Positions 34,964 to 43,812 of a stretch of 64,000 nt of DNA are shown piece by piece. This DNA comes from Aliamphritea ceti (lineage in GTDB: Bacteria; Pseudomonadota; Gammaproteobacteria; Pseudomonadales; Balneatricaceae). The notes under the pieces are model-generated. The model ran no database searches. It was not told the DNA's origin and saw only the letters and a list, made by a program, of their open reading frames with translations. The stretch covers positions 2,294,001 to 2,358,000 of the forward strand of contig NZ_AP025282.1 in assembly GCF_024347215.1 (NCBI RefSeq), given 5' to 3'. Every line of letters begins with the position of its first letter. The first letter of the stretch is position 1. The translations under genes were made by a program, and so were the position numbers.

Positions 34964-36177
34964 AAATTAGTATTTTCCTAAAATTGTTTAGCGGTGTGGC
35001 ATTAGCACAAATTATTGTTTTTATTTGTACGCCCTTTCTTGCAAATAGTTATGGGGCAGAGGCTTTTGGTGAATTCGGTTTCTTTTTTACTATAGCCTCT
35101 GTATTGGCGATTATTTATGTCGGACGATTAGATTTGGCGATAAGTAAAGCTAGAACAATCGTAGATTGTAAAATAATTATAACTGGTATTGTTTTATTAT
35201 CATTTTGCTCTGTCTTTCTCACATTTCTAATATGTCAATTGTTATTGAAAGATATTATAAATATCGAGTTTTGGAAATTAGTGTGCGGTGGAATAGGTTT
35301 TGGATTGTTTTTAATTTCAAATTCTATATTGATTTTTAACGAAGATTATCTCAATCTCGCGAAACAAAAAGTTACTAGAGCTCTGTTGACTGTTAGTTTT
35401 CAGTTTATATTACTTTTTATTTTACCGAACGAAGGTTTAATCATTGGCTGTACAGTTAGCTATATTTTAGCGTCTCTTATTTATCTTACAAGACAATTTA
35501 AACCGTGTTATAAAAGATTTTGGCTTGCTGTATCTATTGCTTTGGTAAAGCATAAGGGAATTCTAAAATATAACCTATCAAATGATCTAATCTCAGCTTT
35601 TTCTCAAAATATGCCAGTCTTTCTTGCTGCTACGGTTTCATTGAATGTAGCTGGTGTTTACTTTTTGGCTGAAAGGCTAATAAGAACACCTATATATTTA
35701 ATAGCTTCAACAATTAGGCCTGTAATTATAAGAAGTTTTGTAAGTTTAGATTACAATGATAAGGTTTCAAGATATAAGCTATATATTATACAGCTTTTTG
35801 TTTTTTCAATTGCTTTGTTCTTAGTATACATAATAATTTCTAGCATACTCTTTGATTATTATAATTTTGATGAGTGGCTTGATTTAGAGTTCTATATGAC
35901 TTCTATTATTTTATGGACTCTGGCATCTTTAATTAATACACCAACAAACGCATTTTTAACCCAGACAGGGCGTTCAAAGTTGTTGTTTTATTTTGAAATA
36001 GTTATTTTGTTTGTACGATTAGTTCCTGCTTACTTGTTATTTTTAGATCTGATTGGTTTTAAAATATTTGTTCTTTGTTTTGTGACATTATCAGTTATTG
36101 GTTATTTATTTATAATCGTATTTGTTTTAATGTCAAGTAAAATAGCTTGCGAGACACCTAATGGTTTTGAAAATTAA
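34960..36177 (+). CDS. wzx: Polysaccharide repeat-unit flippase, Wzx-like
   Basis: This 405-residue protein has about twelve helices. The N-terminal segment FSGVALAQIIVFICTPFLAN followed by YGAEAFGEFGFFFTIAS is the MATE/PST-type Wzx signature. It would move undecaprenyl-linked units to the periplasm. It overlaps the preceding gene by 4 bp and the next gene by 17 bp. Sequence similarity among Wzx proteins is low, so the call rests on topology, motif and context. Confidence 0.85.
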   Translation: MKISIFLKLFSGVALAQIIVFICTPFLANSYGAEAFGEFGFFFTIASVLAIIYVGRLDLAISKARTIVDCKIIITGIVLLSFCSVFLTFLICQLLLKDIINIEFWKLVCGGIGFGLFLISNSILIFNEDYLNLAKQKVTRALLTVSFQFILLFILPNEGLIIGCTVSYILASLIYLTRQFKPCYKRFWLAVSIALVKHKGILKYNLSNDLISAFSQNMPVFLAATVSLNVAGVYFLAERLIRTPIYLIASTIRPVIIRSFVSLDYNDKVSRYKLYIIQLFVFSIALFLVYIIISSILFDYYNFDEWLDLEFYMTSIILWTLASLINTPTNAFLTQTGRSKLLFYFEIVILFVRLVPAYLLFLDLIGFKIFVLCFVTLSVIGYLFIIVFVLMSSKIACETPNGFEN

Positions 36178-37405
36178 AGATATATATTTTTGGTTTTTTG
36201 TTTTTGCACTCTTGTTTTTTTCGCGAAGCTTTACTTTTCTTATGGAACGTGAGGAAATTATTGGTAGTAGTGTTGGCTTTCAATTCATAGCATTATTTAT
36301 ATACTTTATCTCTTTTATTTATTTAATAAGATATAAATTGATAAGTGATTTTGTATTAGATAGCAAGCTTCTGTGTCTATTTATAGCTTTCATGTTTGTT
36401 TCAACCATATGGTCTGATATACCTGCAAAAACGTTCTCGAGAAGTGTTGCAATGGCTGGGACATTAGTTTTTTCTTATGTTCTGTATAGGTCTTCTACAA
36501 TTCTTACTTTTACCTCGATAATTATTTGTGCACTTACCTTAGGGGCTATCTTATCATTATTTTTTGGTTTTTTTATACCTGACCTAGGTATTCATGCAGG
36601 TGAAACATCAATAGATCATATTGGATTATGGAAAGGTGTATATGGTTTTAAAAATCATTTAGGTAGATTTATGGTTGTATTAACGTTAGCTGTTTTTGTG
36701 ATGATATTTGTTTTTAAACGAACTGACTTTAAATATTTCCTTATTTTATTAATGTCTATGTTTTTGATTTATAAGTCTGGCTCATCGACAGCTTTACTAT
36801 TACTTTTTATTTGCCCTTTAATTTACTGTTTTCTTAACATAATTGTCTCATCAAAAATAAATAGATATATTCAAGCTCTTGTATTATTAATTTTTCTTTC
36901 TTTTGTGTTAATAGGGATTCTTGTACTTCCATATATTGTTGTTGAAATATTTGGTAAAGATATGACAGGGTCTGGTAGAACTGATATTTGGTTTTCGTTA
37001 TTTAACGTATCTCAGAGTCCATTAATAGGTCATGGTTTTGGTGGGGTATTCTGGGGTGAATATAACAGTGCATATTATTTACTTGATGAGGCTTGGTTTA
37101 ACCTAGGGCATGCACATAACGGATGGGTAGATATATGGATTGAACTCGGTTATATAGGTTTGTTTTTATATTTACTTATAACTTTAAAAGTTGTATATGC
37201 GGCATACAATCTTGTATTTAGGAAAAAATATAATATATACGCATATATTTTCTTGTTAATATTATTTTTATTCTTATATTCATTTAGTGGTGGAGGATTT
37301 GTGAAGCAAAATAATATGCTTTGGGTTTTGTTTTGCTGTTCTTGGTATTATGTATATTCGCGTGAAAGGATAAATGTAAATGACGATGATGTTTCTATTA
37401 AATAG
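36161..37405 (+). CDS. wzy: Polysaccharide polymerase, Wzy-like (O-antigen ligase family)
   Basis: This 414-residue protein has ten to twelve helices and a large periplasmic loop with GSGRTDIWFSLFNVSQ and GHAHNGWVDIWIELGYIGL, the Wzy_C signature shared with exopolysaccharide polymerases such as ExoQ. It would join repeat units made by this cluster. Overlaps of 17 and 26 bp with its neighbours show translational coupling. Confidence 0.85.
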   Translation: MVLKIKDIYFWFFVFALLFFSRSFTFLMEREEIIGSSVGFQFIALFIYFISFIYLIRYKLISDFVLDSKLLCLFIAFMFVSTIWSDIPAKTFSRSVAMAGTLVFSYVLYRSSTILTFTSIIICALTLGAILSLFFGFFIPDLGIHAGETSIDHIGLWKGVYGFKNHLGRFMVVLTLAVFVMIFVFKRTDFKYFLILLMSMFLIYKSGSSTALLLLFICPLIYCFLNIIVSSKINRYIQALVLLIFLSFVLIGILVLPYIVVEIFGKDMTGSGRTDIWFSLFNVSQSPLIGHGFGGVFWGEYNSAYYLLDEAWFNLGHAHNGWVDIWIELGYIGLFLYLLITLKVVYAAYNLVFRKKYNIYAYIFLLILFLFLYSFSGGGFVKQNNMLWVLFCCSWYYVYSRERINVNDDDVSIK

Positions 37406-38495
37406 CCTAGATGTCGGTGGAAGTGAAAGTAAAGTCGTAAGAGTTTCTAACGAACTTGTTAAACAGGGTGTTGATGTAAGAATTGTTTATCTTGGCGGAG
37501 GAGATGCATTGATTAATCGTGTCTCAAAAGATGTTGAGCTTTTAAATTTAAATTATAATATAAAATCGATAACAAAAGCCAGTTATGAGTTGTTTAAATA
37601 TATTAGAAACAATAACGTGTCTACTATATACACTGTTAATATGTTTCCAATGATTTTTGTTGTTTTAAGTAAAGTATTGCTTAGAAAAAAATTGAAATGG
37701 TTTTCATTGATTAACACTACTTACTTTGAATCTTTAAAAAAAGAAATTCAAATGGTTTTATATAGAATTGTTCTTTTTTATCCAAGTTTTATTGTCTTTG
37801 GAGCAGAAGAACAGAAAAGAGTCTGGAACAAGAGATATTTAATTAATGATAAATCATCTGAAGTTATTTATAACGGTGTAGATAATAACTTTTTTAGTTT
37901 CAACGCTGTTCCGAAAAGTTCAATTGATGAGCTTTATCGTTTATATAATATTGATGACTTCGATCGTGTCTATATTACTGTTGCTCAATTACGTTCTGAG
38001 AAGAGACATATCGATATTATTGAAGCAGCTAGAATAACAAAAAAACTTGGATATAATTTTTTATTTTTATTCGTAGGTACAGGATTATCACGAAATGTTG
38101 ATGATTTAAAAAAACTTGTTGATGAGTATAACCTTTCTGAGAATATTATTTTTATTGGACAAGTAGGTGATCCTCGTCCGTTATTGTCTATAAGTAATGG
38201 CTTTATTTTAGCATCTGAATCAGAAACTTTTTCTAATGCGGCGCTAGAAGCTATGTCTATGGGATTACCCTGCATTTTGAGTAATGTAGGAGGTGCTTCC
38301 GAGATGGTTATTCCTGGCTATAATGGATTTCTTTTTCAGGCTAAATCTTCAGATTCTCTCGTAGAGCAAATATTCAACCATTTTAATTCAGATAATTCGT
38401 TACTATCTGAGAATGCAAAGAAGCTTGTTGAAGATAAATTTTCTTTTTCTCAAATGATTCAACAGTATTTAAGGCTATATAAAGGTTCTTTTTAA
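37380..38495 (+). CDS. Glycosyltransferase family 4 protein
   Basis: This 371-residue GT-B fold enzyme begins FLLNSLDVGGSESKVVRVSN, a typical acceptor-side start. In its C-terminal half it has the donor-site region LASESETFSNAALEAMSMGLP, with the EX7E pattern of GT4, and GGASEMV. It adds a sugar to the lipid-linked repeat unit in the cytoplasm. The specific sugar cannot be told. It overlaps wzy by 26 bp. Confidence 0.88.
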   Translation: MTMMFLLNSLDVGGSESKVVRVSNELVKQGVDVRIVYLGGGDALINRVSKDVELLNLNYNIKSITKASYELFKYIRNNNVSTIYTVNMFPMIFVVLSKVLLRKKLKWFSLINTTYFESLKKEIQMVLYRIVLFYPSFIVFGAEEQKRVWNKRYLINDKSSEVIYNGVDNNFFSFNAVPKSSIDELYRLYNIDDFDRVYITVAQLRSEKRHIDIIEAARITKKLGYNFLFLFVGTGLSRNVDDLKKLVDEYNLSENIIFIGQVGDPRPLLSISNGFILASESETFSNAALEAMSMGLPCILSNVGGASEMVIPGYNGFLFQAKSSDSLVEQIFNHFNSDNSLLSENAKKLVEDKFSFSQMIQQYLRLYKGSF

Positions 38496-38497
38496 TT

Positions 38498-39553
38498 ATG
38501 CAAGATAAAAAAAAAGTAATTATGATAGGTTGTTCACCAAATTCACCAGGTGGAATATCTAGTGTCATAAAAACATATGAGCAGAATAGCTTATTTGATG
38601 GTAGTGTTAGATACATATCATCATATTATTCATCTAATAAGCTTTTAATGATTTTTAGATTTTGTATTTCTTTTTGTCAATTTATTTATAATCTAGTTGT
38701 ATTTAAACCTGACATTGTCCATGTTCATTCTGCATCTAGGGGGAGTTTTTGGAGGAAATATATTTTTCTAAGAGTATCTTGTTTTTTTGGTATAAAAACA
38801 ATATTTCATCTTCATAGTGGCGAGTTTATTAATTTTTATACAAATCAGTCTGTTGCTGTTAAAAATAGAATCAGGGTTTTTTTGGAGAATGTAGATCTTG
38901 TTATTGCATTAACACCTTACTGGAAAGAAAAGATCAATTACATATCTACAGAAATCAATGTTAAAGTTTTATTTAATCCAGTAGATAAACAAACGCAATC
39001 AGCTAGTCGTATTAATAATCAACTTATTTTTCTTGGTCGGTTGAGAAAAGAGAAAGGCATTTTTGAATTACTTGAAGCATGTAAAATTTTGTTACAGGCT
39101 GAACTTCAATATAATCTTATTTTAGCTGGTGACGGTGATTTGAAAATTATTGAAGATGAATGTGAAAGGCTAGGTATTAGCCAGAATGTAAGTATTGTAG
39201 GTTGGGTTGAAGGTAAAGAAAAATATAAATACTTATTGAGTTCTGATGTGTTTGTTTTACCATCTTACTTTGAAGGCTTACCTATTGGTATTCTCGAAGC
39301 TATGATTAATAATGTTGCAGTTGTTGCAACTAATGTTGGCGGTATTCCTGATATCATAGACGATGGTCAAGATGGAGTTCTTGTAGAGCCAAGGGATGTA
39401 AACGCTTTAGTTTTAGCGTTAAAAAAAGTATTAACTAATGACTCATTAAAAGAAAGATTACGAGTTAAAGCATCAATTAAGGCAAATGATTCTTTTAATA
39501 GTAAAAGTATTATTAGTACATTAAAATCTTACTATACTCAGCTTCAAGGATGA
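38498..39553 (+). CDS. Glycosyltransferase family 4 protein
   Basis: This 351-residue GT-B enzyme has CSPNSPGGISSVIKTYEQNS at the N-terminus, FLGRLRKEKGIFELLEACK at the start of the donor domain, and LPSYFEGLPIGILEAMINNV with the GT4 EX7E motif. It follows the preceding transferase by 2 bp. It resembles colanic-acid WcaL or PelF-like enzymes in outline only; the linkage is unknown. Confidence 0.88.
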   Translation: MQDKKKVIMIGCSPNSPGGISSVIKTYEQNSLFDGSVRYISSYYSSNKLLMIFRFCISFCQFIYNLVVFKPDIVHVHSASRGSFWRKYIFLRVSCFFGIKTIFHLHSGEFINFYTNQSVAVKNRIRVFLENVDLVIALTPYWKEKINYISTEINVKVLFNPVDKQTQSASRINNQLIFLGRLRKEKGIFELLEACKILLQAELQYNLILAGDGDLKIIEDECERLGISQNVSIVGWVEGKEKYKYLLSSDVFVLPSYFEGLPIGILEAMINNVAVVATNVGGIPDIIDDGQDGVLVEPRDVNALVLALKKVLTNDSLKERLRVKASIKANDSFNSKSIISTLKSYYTQLQG

Positions 39554-39560
39554 ATTACAC

Positions 39561-40010
39561 ATGTCAAAAAAAGTATTAGCTGTTTCATCAGGAGGTGGGC
39601 ATTGGGTTCAGCTTATGAGGTTAAAAAAATCTTTTGTAGGCTGCAATCAAGTTTATGTGACAGTTAATGCAGATTATAAATCATATATTGATACTGATGC
39701 CGTATTTTATAAAATAAATGACGCAACGAGGTGGGATAAGTTCTCTTTAGTTATTTTAGTTCTCAGATTATTTTGGATTATAGCCTTAGAAAGGCCTGAT
39801 ATTACAGTTTCAACTGGTGCTGCACCTGGATATATAGCAATTAGAATTGCAAAATTATTTGGCTCTAAAACTATTTGGATTGATAGTATAGCAAATGTCG
39901 AAAAGATATCTCTTTCAGGTGAAAAAATTTCAAAGCATGCAGATTATTGCTTAACCCAGTGGGAGCATTTACAAAATGATAAATTTGTCTTTTTAGGTAA
40001 GTGTTTATGA
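39561..40010 (+). CDS. pssD: Alg14/PssD-like glycosyltransferase membrane subunit
   Basis: This 149-residue protein begins KVLAVSSGGGHWVQLMRLK, has VSTGAAPGYIAIRIAKLFGS in the middle, and matches the Alg14/PssD/Cps14F family. These subunits anchor and activate a separate catalytic subunit. The next gene encodes that partner, and the two overlap as ATGA, a stoichiometric pair. In Rhizobium PssDE adds glucuronic acid. Here the sugar may be a uronic acid too, given tviB, but that is inference. Confidence 0.88.
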   Translation: MSKKVLAVSSGGGHWVQLMRLKKSFVGCNQVYVTVNADYKSYIDTDAVFYKINDATRWDKFSLVILVLRLFWIIALERPDITVSTGAAPGYIAIRIAKLFGSKTIWIDSIANVEKISLSGEKISKHADYCLTQWEHLQNDKFVFLGKCL

Positions 40011-40486
40011 TTTTTCTTACAGTTGGTTCGCAGATGCCATTTGATAGAATGGTATCAATAGTCAATGAATGGTCAAGTCTAAACCCCCATATCGAAATTG
40101 TTGCACAAGTTGGTAACTCGAATTCTAGCTTTACTAATTTAACTACAATTAAAAATGTCAAACCAAAAGAGTATGATCAATATATATCACGTGCAGAGTT
40201 AGTCATTGGTCATGCTGGTATGGGGACGGTGATAACATGTCGAGACCTTAATAAACCACTAGTTGTAATGTCAAGGCGAGGGGATTTATTTGAAACAAGG
40301 AATGATCATCAAATAGCAACTACTAAATGGATAAAAAATTTTCCATATATTGAGGAGTTTTCAACAGTGGAAGAACTTGGTATTTCTATTAATAAACTAC
40401 TGGATAAATCAGTTGAAATGGAAGTAAAACCTTCTTCTAATAGTGAATTAGTATCTAATATAATTAATATTATTGATAGAGTATAA
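40007..40486 (+). CDS. pssE: Alg13/PssE-like glycosyltransferase catalytic subunit
   Basis: This protein of about 159 residues starts MIFLTVGSQMPFDRMV and has the donor-binding part ISRAELVIGHAGMGTVITCR followed by PLVVMSRRGDLFETRNDHQ, as in Alg13, PssE and the C-terminal half of MurG. It works with the Alg14-like subunit just upstream. A GTG at 40001 is in frame, but the ATG at 40007 forms the ATGA overlap. Confidence 0.88.
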   Translation: MIFLTVGSQMPFDRMVSIVNEWSSLNPHIEIVAQVGNSNSSFTNLTTIKNVKPKEYDQYISRAELVIGHAGMGTVITCRDLNKPLVVMSRRGDLFETRNDHQIATTKWIKNFPYIEEFSTVEELGISINKLLDKSVEMEVKPSSNSELVSNIINIIDRV

Positions 40487-40487
40487 A

Positions 40488-41060
40488 ATGAGATTTTGTT
40501 TGTTTCGTAGTATGTTGTCTGATGATCTTTATAGGGCAGTTGGTAAACGTGGTTTTTTTAATGGACTAAAGTGCTATATAACAGGTCAGGGGTTTAAATA
40601 TTTATTTTTTTTGCGAATATGTCAGTTTTCAAAAAAAAATAAGCTAATTAAGTACACTATTTATCCTTTTCTTAGATTTTACTTAAGTAGGTTAGAATTT
40701 AAGTTAGGAATTTCAATACCAGTTTCTACAATTATAGGTCCTGGATTTTATATAGGCCATTTTGGGGCGATAATAATTAGTAGTAGCGCTGTTATAGGAA
40801 AAAATTGTAACGTTTCTCAAGGTGTTACAATTGGCCGAACAAGTAGAGGAAAGCGCATCGGTGCTCCTATTATTGGCGATAATGTTTATTTAGGTCCAGG
40901 AAGCATAGTTTCTGGTAATATAGAGATCGGTGACAATGTGGTCATAGGTGCTGGATGTGTTGTAAATTTTTCAATCCCAGAAGGAAGTGTTGTAGGTTCA
41001 CCCAGACCAGTCATAATCACACAAAATGGTTCGGAAGGTTATGTTAACAATAGAGTCTGA
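40488..41060 (+). CDS. Left-handed beta-helix acetyltransferase, serine O-acetyltransferase-like
   Basis: This protein of about 190 residues has a helical N-terminus and then hexapeptide repeats (VIGKNCNVSQGVTIGR, VYLGPGSIVSGNIEIGDNVV), with a catalytic His in FYIGHFG. It resembles CysE-like acetyltransferases found in polysaccharide clusters, which acetylate sugars. I use the ATG right after the preceding TAA. An open frame from 40473 overlaps pssE. Confidence 0.85.
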   Translation: MRFCLFRSMLSDDLYRAVGKRGFFNGLKCYITGQGFKYLFFLRICQFSKKNKLIKYTIYPFLRFYLSRLEFKLGISIPVSTIIGPGFYIGHFGAIIISSSAVIGKNCNVSQGVTIGRTSRGKRIGAPIIGDNVYLGPGSIVSGNIEIGDNVVIGAGCVVNFSIPEGSVVGSPRPVIITQNGSEGYVNNRV

Positions 41061-41077
41061 ATTTTAGGTTTAGTGTT

Positions 41078-41599
41078 ATGAACAAATTTAAAAAAATATC
41101 TTTTTATGTTTTATATTCAATTTTTTTTCAATACTTACCAAACGGTTTCGGTATTATTGGTAAGTTATCAAATATATTAAGAAGGTTTGTGTGTAGAAGA
41201 ATTTTTACCGAAACAGATGAAGAATTTAATGTGTATAATAATGTTAAATTTCCATTTAATGGTTCTTTAGTTATGAGGAAGAAGTCAAACTTAGGCCCAA
41301 GAGCTCTCATAACCGGAAGAGGCCGTGTTACGGTTGGATGTCATGTTATGATGGGTTATGAGTGTTACATAATTACCCAGAATCATAAATATTTAGAAGA
41401 AGGCTATGATGGTTATGAACAAAAAGATGTACTTATTGATGATTATTCGTGGATTGGACATCGAGTAACAATTTTACCTGGAATAACAATTGGTAAGCAT
41501 GCGATTGTAGCTGCAGGAGCTGTTGTAACTAAGGATGTTCCTGACTACGGGATTGTAGGCGGAAACCCAGCTAAATTTATAAAGTCTAGAAGAGATTAA
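41078..41599 (+). CDS. Left-handed beta-helix acyltransferase, WbbJ/maltose O-acetyltransferase-like
   Basis: This 173-residue protein has a short basic N-terminus and then hexapeptide repeats ending in WIGHRVTILPGITIGKHAIV and GGNPAKFIKSR, the signature of the CatB/WbbJ/NodL group. A His in IITQNHKYLE is the likely base. It is the last gene of the AT-rich cluster. Together with the AT3 protein and the previous enzyme it makes three candidate O-acetylation functions for one glycan. Confidence 0.87.
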   Translation: MNKFKKISFYVLYSIFFQYLPNGFGIIGKLSNILRRFVCRRIFTETDEEFNVYNNVKFPFNGSLVMRKKSNLGPRALITGRGRVTVGCHVMMGYECYIITQNHKYLEEGYDGYEQKDVLIDDYSWIGHRVTILPGITIGKHAIVAAGAVVTKDVPDYGIVGGNPAKFIKSRRD

Positions 41600-41939
41600 T
41601 TGTCAACATAATTGCCATTTTATGAATTCAACTCATTTAATTTGTTGGATAGGTTTAATATAACGAATAAATAACCTTAATTCTGGATTGTTTTTTTACT
41701 CCCTGATTAGATTGTCTATACTTCCGTGTTGTAGAACTTTACTATTATTTTTGATTATTTTGTTAAATGCCAATGAGCCAAGTTGGTAACAGACATGTAA
41801 TTGCCCCTTAATTTGCAAAAATATTCTATTTTACCACTGATAAATTGAGTGAATCCTCAATATTTCTTTAATTGAAAGTAAGTTTGAATAAGTTTGCATC
41901 TGCACGCGGAACTTTTAGATGGTTCAGGGCGTTTATCTA

Positions 41940-42079
41940 TAATTTACAATACGTTTGAGAAACTCCAGCTTTTAATTATTACAGCTGTCAAGAGTTTCTA
42001 CATCATGGCTGGCCTCAATCAGTTCTTCGCAAGTATGGCTGTGGATGGAGCAGGCATCGCCGGTTACCAGAATTTCCAT
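41940..42079 (-). pseudogene. Decayed N-terminal fragment of a galE-type epimerase gene
   Basis: On the minus strand from an ATG at 42079 the translation reads MEILVTGDACSIHSHTCEEL, IEASHDVETLDSCNN, a stop, then KLEFLKRIVN. This aligns residue for residue with the first 46 residues of the intact GalE at 43813-44829 (MTILVTGGAGYIGSHTCIEL, IEAGYDVLILDNFCNS, KPEVLNRIET). The Gly-rich NAD motif is damaged (GDACSIHSH) and a stop replaces a Ser. Homology fades after about 41940. The rest of the 713-bp gap 41600-42312 shows no gene, apart from a small inverted repeat TTTCCT-AAA-AGGAAA at 42169. Confidence 0.8.
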
Positions 42080-42312
42080 GGATTATTAATTATAGATTTA
42101 AATGGCGTTTTCCATTATATTTAGTGCGATTGTCATGTCTGATAATAGTCATCTTAATAGAAATAGACTTTCCTAAAAGGAAATCAATTTTATCTGGTCG
42201 CGTTATTCTTTCCATTCTACTGAACTTGATACTTGATGAATAAGTTTTGGCTTTTGAATCTTCGACTTAATACGTATAGCTATTAGCCTGATGAGACGAG
42301 TAGAGAATTCCT

Positions 42313-43737
42313 ATGATTGTTCCGGTAATTTTAGCAGGAGGCTCGGGTACCCGATTATGGCCGTTATCCCGTACTGCTTTCCCAAAGCAATTCTTTGCAC
42401 TCTCAGGTCAACTGACAATGCTTCAGCAGACTTGTGATCGTTTGCAAGGCATGCAATTTCATAAGCCAATGGTTATCTGTAATGAAGAGCATCGGTTTTT
42501 GGTGGCTGAGCAAATGCGTCAGTTGGGTTCCAGTGCTGATATTTTACTTGAGCCTGCCGGACGTAATACTGCGCCGGCGATTGCATTGGCTGCTCAGCAT
42601 GCGAGTGCTAAAGCATCCGGTATTGATCAGGCTGTACTGTTAGTTTTAGCGGCTGATCATGTTATCGAAGACACTGCAGCTTTTCAGGCGGCAGTTCAAC
42701 GACTATTGCCAGAAGTATGTGACGGTAAGTTTGGCACATTAGGTATTGTGCCTACTGAGCCTGCTACGGGTTACGGTTATATTAAGCCTGCAAGTTCTGG
42801 CTCGGATATACAGCAAGTCGCTGAGTTTGTTGAAAAGCCAGATGCTCAAACTGCCTGCCAGTATATTGAGGATGGTTATTTCTGGAACAGTGGTATGTTC
42901 ATGGTATGTGCCGATCGGTATTTGGAAGAACTAAACCGATATCGGCCGGATATTACCCAGGCATGTAATGCTGCAATGGCTGATGTTTCCCATGACATGG
43001 ATTTTATCCGGGTTGATAAGGCTGCGTTTGAGGCTTGTCCGGATGAGTCTATCGACTATGCCGTGATGGAACCTTTGTGTGCTGCTGGTGATTCAGTTGT
43101 AATGACAGCGCTTGATGCTGGTTGGAGTGATGTCGGCAGTTGGTCTGCGCTTTGGGAAATCTCTGATAAGGATGTCGATGGTAATGCGGTTACTGGCGCA
43201 GGGGAGACTGTCCTCAAAGATACTTCAGGCAGTTACGTATATTCGCAAGACCGTTTGGTAACAACGCTTGGTGTTGATGATCTTGTGGTTATTGATACCC
43301 CTGATGCTTTGCTGGTTGCCAGTAAAGATAAAGTGCAGGATGTAAAAAGCATTGTTGCTGAGATTAAAGCGTCTGGGCGCAGTGAGCACCATCAGCATCG
43401 TAAAGTGTATCGCCCTTGGGGTAAGTACGATTCCATTGATAACGGCGAACGCTATCAGGTAAAGCGTATTACGGTTAACCCAGGTGCAAAGCTGAGCTTA
43501 CAGATGCATCACCACCGGGCAGAGCACTGGATTGTTGTATCCGGGACTGCAAAAGTTACGAATGGTGATCAGACATTCTTAGTTGGCGAAAATGAGTCAA
43601 CCTTCATTCCTATTGGCGTTACTCACAGCCTTGAAAACCCGGGGATGATTCCATTAGAACTGATTGAGGTTCAGTCCGGGTCTTATCTCGGTGAAGATGA
43701 TATCGTCAGATTTGAAGACTTATACGGGCGAAACTGA
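42313..43737 (+). CDS. manC: Mannose-1-phosphate guanylyltransferase / mannose-6-phosphate isomerase, ManC/AlgA
   Basis: This 474-residue bifunctional enzyme has an N-terminal nucleotidyltransferase (VILAGGSGTRLWPLSRTAFP, with FVEKPD near residue 173) that makes GDP-mannose. A C-terminal type II phosphomannose isomerase cupin (about residues 350-474) has YRPWGKYDSID and HHHRAEHWIVVSGTAKV. It supplies GDP-mannose for the glycan or as a precursor of GDP-fucose or GDP-rhamnose. No manB is present in the window. Base composition is back to that of the chromosome. Confidence 0.93.
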   Translation: MIVPVILAGGSGTRLWPLSRTAFPKQFFALSGQLTMLQQTCDRLQGMQFHKPMVICNEEHRFLVAEQMRQLGSSADILLEPAGRNTAPAIALAAQHASAKASGIDQAVLLVLAADHVIEDTAAFQAAVQRLLPEVCDGKFGTLGIVPTEPATGYGYIKPASSGSDIQQVAEFVEKPDAQTACQYIEDGYFWNSGMFMVCADRYLEELNRYRPDITQACNAAMADVSHDMDFIRVDKAAFEACPDESIDYAVMEPLCAAGDSVVMTALDAGWSDVGSWSALWEISDKDVDGNAVTGAGETVLKDTSGSYVYSQDRLVTTLGVDDLVVIDTPDALLVASKDKVQDVKSIVAEIKASGRSEHHQHRKVYRPWGKYDSIDNGERYQVKRITVNPGAKLSLQMHHHRAEHWIVVSGTAKVTNGDQTFLVGENESTFIPIGVTHSLENPGMIPLELIEVQSGSYLGEDDIVRFEDLYGRN

Positions 43738-43743
43738 TCAGAC

Positions 43744-43770
43744 AAAAAAAGCCGCATATGCGGCTGTTTT
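43744..43770. terminator. Bidirectional terminator between manC and galE
   Basis: AGCCGCAT-ATGCGGCT is a perfect 16-bp palindrome flanked by seven As and by GTTTT, so it works best on the minus strand for galE. TTATTAG recurs four times between it and the galE stop (43769, 43781, 43796, 43810), an irregular array. Confidence 0.85.
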
Positions 43771-43812
43771 ATTAGCTTTTTTATTAGTAATCCGGTTATT
43801 AGTAAACGTTTA

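Larger units (their letters stand above)
31560..41600 (+). other. AT-rich, compact serotype-type polysaccharide cluster (probable horizontal transfer)
   Basis: From about 31.56 kb base composition drops sharply: long A/T runs, AT-ending codons, and AAA/AAT/TTT use far above the flanking genes. It stays low through eleven genes to 41.6 kb. Genes overlap or abut (ATGA junctions, gaps of 1-30 bp). Composition returns to normal at manC. Confidence 0.8.

Noticed and set aside
41894..42124. 76-residue plus-strand open frame
   Set aside because: It is antisense to the decayed galE fragment, which explains its length.
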